From CALACW01 sp002431305 (GTDB taxonomy: Bacteria > Bacillota > Clostridia > Oscillospirales > Acutalibacteraceae), in NCBI GenBank assembly GCA_937890355.1, contig CALACW010000072.1, positions 1 through 36,065 of the forward strand: a stretch of DNA of 36,065 bases. Reading direction: 5' to 3'. The notes beneath the pieces are model-generated. The model worked only from the letters and a program-made list of their open reading frames with translations. It ran no database searches and was not told the origin of the DNA. Both the position numbers and the translations under genes were made by a program. This document shows, one piece after another, positions 31,208 through 36,065 of the stretch (its first letter is position 1; each line of letters opens with the position of its first letter).

Positions 31208-32812
31208 ATGACGAAGTATATTTTTGTTACCGGAGGCGTTGTCTCGGGTCTCGGAAAAGGAATTACCGCCGCGTCGCTGGGCAGACTGCTCAAGGCGAGA
31301 GGACTCAAAGTCGCGGCGCAGAAGCTCGACCCGTACATAAACGTCGACCCCGGCACCATGAGCCCGTATCAGCACGGCGAGGTTTACGTAACCGAGGACG
31401 GCGCGGAGACTGACCTCGACCTCGGACATTACGAGAGATTTATAGATGAGAATCTGAACAGATTTTCCAATCTTACTACCGGTAAGGTCTACTGGAACGT
31501 ACTTAATAAGGAGAGACGCGGAGAATACCTCGGCTCGACGGTTCAGGTTATCCCCCATATTACAAATGAAATAAAGGAATTCGTTTACAGAGTCGGCAGA
31601 CAGACCGACGCGGACGTTGTTATCACCGAAATCGGCGGAACAATAGGCGATATCGAGTCCCAGCCGTTCCTCGAAGCCGTCAGACAGATCTCGCTCGAAG
31701 CCGGCAGGGAGAACAGCCTGTTTATTCACGTTACGCTCGTTCCGTTTTTGAGCGGTTCCGACGAACACAAGTCAAAGCCCACCCAGCACTCGGTCAAAGA
31801 GCTTCAGGGAATGGGAATCAACCCGAATATAATAGTATTAAGATGCGACGAACCCTTAGAGGATTCAATATTTAAGAAAATATCGCTTTTCTGCAACGTC
31901 AAGCCCGACTGCGTTATCGAGAATATAACGCTCCCGTTTTTATACGAAGCTCCGCTTATGCTTGAAAAGGCCGATTTCTCGTCCGTTGTCTGCCGTGAAT
32001 TAGGCATTGACGCGCCCGCGCCCGACCTTGCGGAGTGGACGGAGATGGTTGAGAGAATCAAGAACAGAGACGACCATGTCAAGATAGGACTTGTCGGCAA
32101 GTACGTTCAGCTTCACGACGCGTATCTGTCCGTCGCGGAGGCTATGCGCCACGCGGGCTATACGCTCAACACGCATATTGACATAGAGTGGATAGATTCG
32201 GAGACGCTTACGAACGACAACTACACGTCCGTTCTCGGCGGTCTCGACGGAATTATTGTCCCCGGCGGATTCGGAGGCAGAGGAATCGACGGTATGATTC
32301 TCGCCGCGAAATTCGCACGTGAGACGGATATCCCCTATTTCGGAATCTGTCTCGGCATGCAGATTGCCGTTATCGAATATACGAGAAACGTCTGCGGTAT
32401 TCCCGACGCGAATTCGGGCGAATTCGACGAACTCGGCAAGCATAAGGTCATAGACTTCATGCCCGGACAGAGCAACGATATCGACAAGGGCGGTACATTG
32501 AGACTCGGCGCGTACCCCTGCGTTATCAAAGAGGGCACGACGATGGAGCGCTGTTATAATTCTGATAATATTTCCGAACGCCACCGTCACCGTTATGAAT
32601 TCAATAACGATTACCGCGAGATTCTGACCTCGAACGGTCTGACGCTCTCCGGACTTTCGCCCGACGGCAGACTCGTGGAGACGGTCGAGATTACAGACAG
32701 GGATTTCTATGTCGGAGTTCAGTACCACCCCGAATTTAAGTCAAGACCCAATAAGGCGCACCCGCTGTTTAAGGGATTCATAGCAGCCGCATTGAAGCAT
32801 AGTAAAAAATAA
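31208..32812 (+). CDS. pyrG: CTP synthase
   Basis: A 534-residue enzyme that aminates UTP to CTP with glutamine and ATP. The N-terminal synthase domain has YIFVTGGVVSGLGKGITAAS and DPYINVDPGTMSPYQHGEV. The C-terminal class I amidotransferase domain has GGFGGRGIDGM, nucleophile Cys in YFGICLGMQIA, and the His/Glu pair in QYHPEFKSRP. The length is standard. GGGAGG lies 8 nt before the ATG. It follows the glutamate synthase genes by 69 nt and may be partly read through from them. An AT-rich perfect hairpin overlaps its stop. Confidence 0.98.
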   Translation: MTKYIFVTGGVVSGLGKGITAASLGRLLKARGLKVAAQKLDPYINVDPGTMSPYQHGEVYVTEDGAETDLDLGHYERFIDENLNRFSNLTTGKVYWNVLNKERRGEYLGSTVQVIPHITNEIKEFVYRVGRQTDADVVITEIGGTIGDIESQPFLEAVRQISLEAGRENSLFIHVTLVPFLSGSDEHKSKPTQHSVKELQGMGINPNIIVLRCDEPLEDSIFKKISLFCNVKPDCVIENITLPFLYEAPLMLEKADFSSVVCRELGIDAPAPDLAEWTEMVERIKNRDDHVKIGLVGKYVQLHDAYLSVAEAMRHAGYTLNTHIDIEWIDSETLTNDNYTSVLGGLDGIIVPGGFGGRGIDGMILAAKFARETDIPYFGICLGMQIAVIEYTRNVCGIPDANSGEFDELGKHKVIDFMPGQSNDIDKGGTLRLGAYPCVIKEGTTMERCYNSDNISERHRHRYEFNNDYREILTSNGLTLSGLSPDGRLVETVEITDRDFYVGVQYHPEFKSRPNKAHPLFKGFIAAALKHSKK

Positions 32813-32838
32813 TTTTCGTACGTAAATTATTTTTTACA
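32803..32838 (+). terminator. AT-rich inverted repeat at the pyrG stop
   Basis: GTAAAAAATAATTT (32803-32816) and AAATTATTTTTTAC (32825-32838) are perfectly complementary over 14 bp with an 8-nt loop. The T run is inside the stem. R3 copy B starts at its right edge, as R3 copy A does beside the stem at 6544-6580. Confidence 0.55.
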
Positions 32839-32999
32839 GTGAAAAGATAAGAGAGAAAAGAGAAAAGAATCGGTTTCGTTTTCTTCGAAAACGTTGATTA
32901 TATAACGCCGAATGTTTGCATTTTTTTTACAATGACAAATCCGTAAGGATTTGCACCGACACTTTTCACTCTTCACTTTTCACTCTTCTCTATTCTCTG
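32839..32999 (+). repeat. R3 repeat, copy B
   Basis: Matches 6361-6542. It contains AAAAGAATCGGTTTCG, hairpin CGTTTTC-TTC-GAAAACG, ACAAATCC-GTAA-GGATTTG with a GNRA-type loop, GCACCGACAC and TTTTCACTC repeats. The next 25 bp (33000-33024) form a perfect 12-bp AT-rich palindrome. With R1 copy e this explains the gap 32813-33207. Confidence 0.8.
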
Positions 33000-33029
33000 A
33001 AAAATTTACGAGCGTAAATTTTTCTATTA

Positions 33030-33155
33030 GCATGAGACTTACGTGTTTATGAATAATAACAATGCGTCAGCAATATAAAATCTGCGGTTTTGAGTCAGCA
33101 AAATCTAAATTAAAATTTTCTGCCTTTACCCCGGGAAGACAATGTCTTCCCCTGC
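33030..33155 (+). repeat. R1 repeat, copy e (left end missing)
   Basis: Starts within CATGAGACTTACG without the left palindrome, continues with AACAATGCGTCAGCAATA and CTTTACCCCGGG, and ends with the intact right palindrome GGGAAGACAATGTCTTCCC. The junction with the AT-rich palindrome at 33000-33024 suggests loss of the left end. Confidence 0.8.
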
Positions 33156-33207
33156 ATATTTTGCTTATGTTTAAGATAATTTGAATTGTTGTTCAAGAGG
33201 AGAAAAC

Positions 33208-34005
33208 ATGAAATTCACAAAGATGCACGGTCTCGGAAACGATTATCTTTACGTATATTCATCCGAGGAACCGAAAAATCCCGAAGAGCTTTCGATTAAA
33301 CTTTCCGAACGCCATTTCGGCGCGGGAAGCGACGGTATGATATGGATTCTGCCGTCAAAAATTGCGGACTTTAAAATGCGTATTTTCAACGCCGACGGAA
33401 GCGAAGCTATGATGTGCGGAAACGGTATCAGATGCGTGGGCAAATACGTCTACGACAAGGGATATACCGACAAAACCGAAATCACGGTAGAGACTCTTTC
33501 GGGTATTAAAATTCTTAAATTAAACGTCGAAAACGGCAAGGTTTCGTCCGTCAGGGTCGACATGGGCAAAGCCGTCGTAGGCAAAAAAAATAAAATCGAG
33601 GTTCTCGGCGAAACGGTCGAATACGTACCCGTTTCAATGGGCAACCCCCACGCGGTCGTATTTGTCGAAAACGCGGACAACGCGCCGCTCACCACGACGG
33701 GAACGGCTATGGAGAAGCACGAGGCTTTCCCCGGCGGAGTCAACGTCGAATTCGTAAGCGTTATTAATAAAAATAAAATCCGTATGAGAGTCTGGGAGCG
33801 CGGAAGCGGTATTACCATGGCGTGCGGAACAGGCGCGTGCGCGTCGGTTTCGGCGGCTGTCAGTCTCGGATTCTGTCCTGCGGGCGAGGACGTTGAGGTC
33901 GTGCTCGACGGCGGTTCGCTGTTTATAAGCGTTTCGTCCGATTATTCGGTTACAATGACCGGTCCCGCCGCTATGATTTACGAAGGAGAGACCATAGATG
34001 ATTAA
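33208..34005 (+). CDS. dapF: Diaminopimelate epimerase
   Basis: A 265-residue PLP-independent racemase that converts LL- to meso-diaminopimelate for peptidoglycan and lysine. Both catalytic Cys motifs are present: NADGSEAMMCGNGIRC and TMACGTGACASVS. The N-terminal KMHGLGNDY and SMGNPHAV motifs are also typical. The frame is open from 33181, but the ATG at 33208 with AGAGGAG 5 nt before it gives the standard N-terminus MKFTKMHGLGND. It overlaps dapL by 8 nt, so the last two steps toward meso-DAP are translationally coupled. Confidence 0.97.
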   Translation: MKFTKMHGLGNDYLYVYSSEEPKNPEELSIKLSERHFGAGSDGMIWILPSKIADFKMRIFNADGSEAMMCGNGIRCVGKYVYDKGYTDKTEITVETLSGIKILKLNVENGKVSSVRVDMGKAVVGKKNKIEVLGETVEYVPVSMGNPHAVVFVENADNAPLTTTGTAMEKHEAFPGGVNVEFVSVINKNKIRMRVWERGSGITMACGTGACASVSAAVSLGFCPAGEDVEVVLDGGSLFISVSSDYSVTMTGPAAMIYEGETIDD

Positions 34006-35185
34006 ACCCAACAAGCATTATTCCGAGCTTAAAAGCTCTTATCTTTTCTACAATATCGCACAGAAAACAAAGGCGTATACCGACGCAAACCCCGGCACGC
34101 ATTTATTGAGACTCGGCATAGGCGATGTTACGCTCCCGCTTTGCAATGAGGTTATCACCGCGCTTCACAAGGCGGTCGACGACCAGGCGGACAAATCGAC
34201 ATTTCACGGTTATATGCCCGAGTGCGGAGCCGATTTTTACAAAGACGCCGTTCAGAATTATTATAAATCAAGAGGAATAGACCTCGAAAACGACGAGGTT
34301 TTCGTATCCTCCGGCGCAAGCGACGAATTGGGCGATATTCTCGACTTATTCGACTCTGACAACACGACTTTAATAATGGAGCCCGCATATCCCGCGTATG
34401 TCGACGCGAATATTATAGCGGGTCATAAGATAATTCATTTCCCCTCCGACGCTTCGGTCGGATTCGCCCCCGTTCCCGATAAGGACGTTAAGGCGGACTT
34501 GATTTACATCTGCTCGCCCAACAACCCGACGGGCGCGGTATTTACAAAAGAAAAACTCAAACTTTGGGTCGATTATGCAAACGAAAACGGCTCGATTATC
34601 ATTTTCGACGCGGCGTACGAGGCGTTTATTGAGGAGGAGGGACTTCCTCACAGCATTTACGAAATCGAAGGAAGCCGCACATGCGCGATCGAGATTAGCT
34701 CGCTTTCGAAAACTGCGGGATTCACCGGCACGCGATGCGGATATACCGTTATTCCGAAAACTCTTGAGCGCGAGGGTATGAATTTCAACGCCATGTGGGT
34801 GCGTAACCGCACGACTAAGACAAACGGCGTTTCGTACATTCTCCAGCGCGGAGGCTCGGCGGTATTCACCGAAAAGGGGCTTAAAGAAATTCACGAGAAC
34901 ATAGGCGTTTACAAGCGCAATGCGAAAGTGCTGATGGACGCTCTCGATGAGCTCGGAATCTGGTACTGCGGCGGCAAAAACGCGCCGTATATATGGTTCA
35001 GATGCCCCGACTCAATGTCGAGCTGGGAAATGTTCGATTTGCTTTTAAACAAGGCGCAGATTGTCGGCACCCCGGGCGAAGGCTTCGGCAAATGCGGAGA
35101 GGGATATTTCAGACTCTCCATGTTCGGCGACCCCGACGATACGAAAGAGGCCGCAAAGAGAATGAAAGAACTGCTTAAAAAATAA
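33998..35185 (+). CDS. dapL: LL-diaminopimelate aminotransferase
   Basis: A 395-residue PLP enzyme (class I/II aminotransferase fold) that makes LL-DAP directly from tetrahydrodipicolinate with glutamate as amino donor, bypassing the succinylase and acetylase steps. The N-terminus IKPNKHYSELKSSYLFYNIAQK and LRLGIGDVTLPL are typical of DapL. PLP-lysine motif SLSKTAGFTGTRCGY, and SPNNPTGAVF binds the cofactor. Glutamate from the upstream GOGAT genes would serve as donor. The start overlaps the end of dapF. No clear terminator follows; the next element is the toxin-antitoxin cassette on the opposite strand. Confidence 0.96.
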   Translation: MIKPNKHYSELKSSYLFYNIAQKTKAYTDANPGTHLLRLGIGDVTLPLCNEVITALHKAVDDQADKSTFHGYMPECGADFYKDAVQNYYKSRGIDLENDEVFVSSGASDELGDILDLFDSDNTTLIMEPAYPAYVDANIIAGHKIIHFPSDASVGFAPVPDKDVKADLIYICSPNNPTGAVFTKEKLKLWVDYANENGSIIIFDAAYEAFIEEEGLPHSIYEIEGSRTCAIEISSLSKTAGFTGTRCGYTVIPKTLEREGMNFNAMWVRNRTTKTNGVSYILQRGGSAVFTEKGLKEIHENIGVYKRNAKVLMDALDELGIWYCGGKNAPYIWFRCPDSMSSWEMFDLLLNKAQIVGTPGEGFGKCGEGYFRLSMFGDPDDTKEAAKRMKELLKK

Positions 35186-35242
35186 ACGGTTTCGCGCGCT
35201 TTTGAGATAAGTTTTCTTTTTGCTAAAGAGATAATCCGACAA

Positions 35243-35291
35243 AAAATCCCGTTTTGCGGGTGTTGACAAAACGGGATTTATTGATTATAAT
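35243..35291 (+). promoter_or_regulatory. Promoter of antitoxin RNA 1, embedded in an inverted repeat
   Basis: TTGACA (35263-35268), 17-nt spacer, TATAAT (35286-35291), a full consensus. Inverted arms AAATCCCGTTTTG and CAAAACGGGATTT (35245-35257, 35267-35279) enclose the -35, suggesting an operator or a terminator for incoming transcripts. Confidence 0.85.
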
Positions 35292-35297
35292 AAAAAT

Positions 35298-35385
35298 ACA
35301 AGGAGTTGCCCGATAGACGGTTTACCCTATGTTAAGGTAAAAAAATAACCGCACATTTTGAGGGTGGGCGGTTATTTTTTTACAA
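35298..35385 (+). ncRNA. Antisense (antitoxin) RNA, cassette 1
   Basis: About 88 nt from the consensus promoter to a terminator (stem 35340-35352 with 35368-35380, then T). It is convergent with the toxin mRNA and overlaps its last codons and stop, so the shared hairpin ends both transcripts. Its 5' part (GGAGTTGCCC, ACGGTTTACCC) resembles the 5' UTR of the toxin mRNA in the same sense. The role is inferred from the layout of type I systems. Confidence 0.7.
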
Positions 35386-35446
35386 TTATACACACAACGA
35401 TTAATATAAAAAATACCATTGTTAAGTACAAAATCGCTTCTGCCAT
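35372..35446 (-). CDS. Small hydrophobic type I toxin-like peptide, cassette 1
   Basis: A 24-residue peptide starting MAEAILYLTMVFF and ending IIVKK: one membrane span with a lysine tail, as in the putative holin-like/TxpA/Fst-type toxins of Firmicutes. The ATG at 35446 is 8 nt from AGGGGG; an ATG at 35452 is too close to it. The stop codon lies in the bidirectional terminator. The mRNA probably starts near 35550 from TGCTAAAAT, begins with a 10-bp hairpin (35530-35554) and carries another (35467-35492). CCCTCTTG there can pair with CAAGGGGG and hide the ribosome site. Confidence 0.75.
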   Translation of the reverse strand: MAEAILYLTMVFFILIVVCIIVKK

Positions 35447-35497
35447 CGGCATCACCCCCTTGTTAACAAGAGGGAAACAACCCTCTTGTTTGATAAG

Positions 35498-35565
35498 AGG
35501 GCAAACCGCCTACCGTTTATAGGTAACTCCAGGGTCAGCTTATTGCTGACCCTGTTATTTTAGCA
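35498..35565 (-). promoter_or_regulatory. Toxin mRNA promoter and 5' leader, cassette 1
   Basis: Minus strand extended -10 TGC-TAAAAT (35565-35557) followed by the hairpin CAGGGTCAGC-AATAA-GCTGACCCTG (35554-35530) and GGAGTTACCTATAAACGG. These 68 bp are identical in cassette 2 (35872-35940), while the coding parts have diverged. 5'-terminal hairpins stabilise type I toxin mRNAs. Confidence 0.7.
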
Positions 35566-35602
35566 CGTATTTTCTTTTTTATAAACCCGTATTCGACAAA
35601 AA

Positions 35603-35649
35603 AATCCCGTTTTGCGGGTGTTGACAAAACGGGATTTTTTGATTATAAT
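35603..35649 (+). promoter_or_regulatory. Promoter of antitoxin RNA 2, embedded in an inverted repeat
   Basis: TTGACA (35621-35626), 17-nt spacer, TATAAT (35644-35649). The same enclosing arms as in cassette 1 are present, with a longer T run (GGGATTTTTT) after the right arm. Confidence 0.85.
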
Positions 35650-35655
35650 AAAAAT

Positions 35656-35745
35656 ACAAGGAGTTACCGGATAGACGGTTTACCCTTAGTAGTAGTTAAA
35701 AATAACCGCCACGTTTAAGGTCTTGCGGGCGGTTATTTTTTTATT
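35656..35745 (+). ncRNA. Antisense (antitoxin) RNA, cassette 2
   Basis: About 90 nt, starting near ACAAGGAGTTACCGG and ending in a hairpin (35698-35710 with 35728-35740, then T). It overlaps the 3' end of the second toxin gene. It is similar to RNA 1 at the 5' end (GGAGTT, ATAGACGGTTTACCC) and different in the loop region, which might give cassette specificity. Confidence 0.7.
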
Positions 35746-35807
35746 ATTAAGTAGATTGTTATTACAAAAAGTAATAATACCGCTAAAAACAATGTAGCTT
35801 CTACCAT
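35733..35807 (-). CDS. Small hydrophobic type I toxin-like peptide, cassette 2
   Basis: A 24-residue peptide starting MVEATLFLAVLLL and ending YLIIKK. It has the same length and layout as the first toxin, with identical E-A at positions 3-4 and terminal KK but otherwise conservative replacements. GGAGGG stands 7-8 nt before the ATG. Its mRNA has a hairpin in the same place (GAAAAGAG/CTCTTTTC, 35830-35857) with different sequence. It is too short for ordinary gene finders; support comes from conservation of architecture between cassettes. Confidence 0.75.
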   Translation of the reverse strand: MVEATLFLAVLLLFVITIYLIIKK

Positions 35808-35871
35808 AATATCACCCTCCTTTCCTTTAGAGAAAAGAGAGTATGTACCCTCTTTTCGAGAATGAAGAAAA

Positions 35872-35940
35872 AAGGGCAAACCGCCTACCGTTTATAGGTA
35901 ACTCCAGGGTCAGCTTATTGCTGACCCTGTTATTTTAGCA
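35872..35940 (-). promoter_or_regulatory. Toxin mRNA promoter and 5' leader, cassette 2
   Basis: Identical to 35498-35565 over 68 bp: TGC-TAAAAT (35940-35932) and the 10-bp hairpin (35929-35905). Perfect conservation against diverged coding regions suggests recent conversion or strong constraint. Confidence 0.7.
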
Positions 35941-35957
35941 CATGTATTATTTTTTGT

Positions 35958-36011
35958 AAACAATAATTTATCGCATTAATTTATTTATAAAGAATAAACA
36001 AAATATGTAGT
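35958..36011 (-). repeat. R1 flank fragment, inverted copy of 40-92
   Basis: Read on the minus strand CTACATATTTTGTTTATTC continues to AAATTATTGTTTA with few differences from 40-92. The R1 core is absent: after CTAC the sequence is unrelated. It indicates that R1 travels with a flank of about 50 bp, or that another AT-rich module exists. From 36012 to the window end nothing is recognised. Confidence 0.6.
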
Positions 36012-36065
36012 ACTCTGTAACGCCTAAAAGTTTACATCTGATTACAAGTATGGCTGTGTTTAACA

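Noticed and set aside
35298..35550. Classical Fst/par locus
   Set aside because: Convergent layout and terminator agree, but the shared motifs are inverted in DNA and so not complementary between the RNAs. The broader term type I toxin-antitoxin was used.

Overview
The window looks like chromosome of an uncultured, strictly anaerobic, fermentative Clostridia bacterium (Oscillospirales or Ruminococcaceae type). This is inferred from a tetrameric NAD(P)H-linked [FeFe] hydrogenase (Hnd type), type III glutamine synthetase, a split ferredoxin-type glutamate synthase, the DapL/DapF route to meso-diaminopimelate, strong GGAGG ribosome sites and near-consensus sigma-A promoters. No rRNA, tRNA, CRISPR array, prophage or intact transposase was seen.

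Left part (393-9155, all minus strand): a hydrogenase supercluster. Read 5' to 3' it runs HndA-like 24 kDa subunit, DRTGG protein, RsbT-like ATPase, a putative sensory [FeFe] hydrogenase (HydS-like), a repeat, DRTGG protein, PHP phosphoesterase, histidine-kinase-like ATPase, a repeat, then HndB, HndC and HndD. The structural enzyme is therefore split by what looks like a signalling block with two DRTGG proteins and two GHKL-type ATPases.

Middle part (9385-23522): murD; an ABC transporter ATPase-permease fusion; an AAA ATPase with DUF4143; an S51 peptidase; a secreted PHP-domain protein; prfB (no programmed frameshift); a zinc-ribbon membrane protein with galU and rlmD; and a small antitoxin-like ORF coupled to an MmcQ/YjbR protein.

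Right part (23724-35185): nitrogen assimilation genes (glnN; three-piece glutamate synthase) flanking a second DUF4143 ATPase, then pyrG, dapF and dapL. The glnN and glutamate synthase leaders both carry 5' hairpins with an AAnGnC hexaloop that compete with terminators, which suggests ANTAR-type antitermination. The window ends with two tandem type I toxin-antitoxin cassettes (35220-35940), each with a 24-residue hydrophobic peptide and a convergent antisense RNA.

Intergenic DNA is rich in dispersed structured repeats. R1 has self-palindromic 24-bp inverted ends. R2 is a roughly 175-nt element that abuts stop codons and shows compensatory base pairs between its two copies. R3 carries a GNRA-type hairpin. 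E4 is a 278-bp element with 26-bp inverted ends. Both DUF4143 ATPase genes are preceded by direct-repeat arrays with an exact 33-bp period overlying their promoters. These non-coding structures are the least conventional content of the window.
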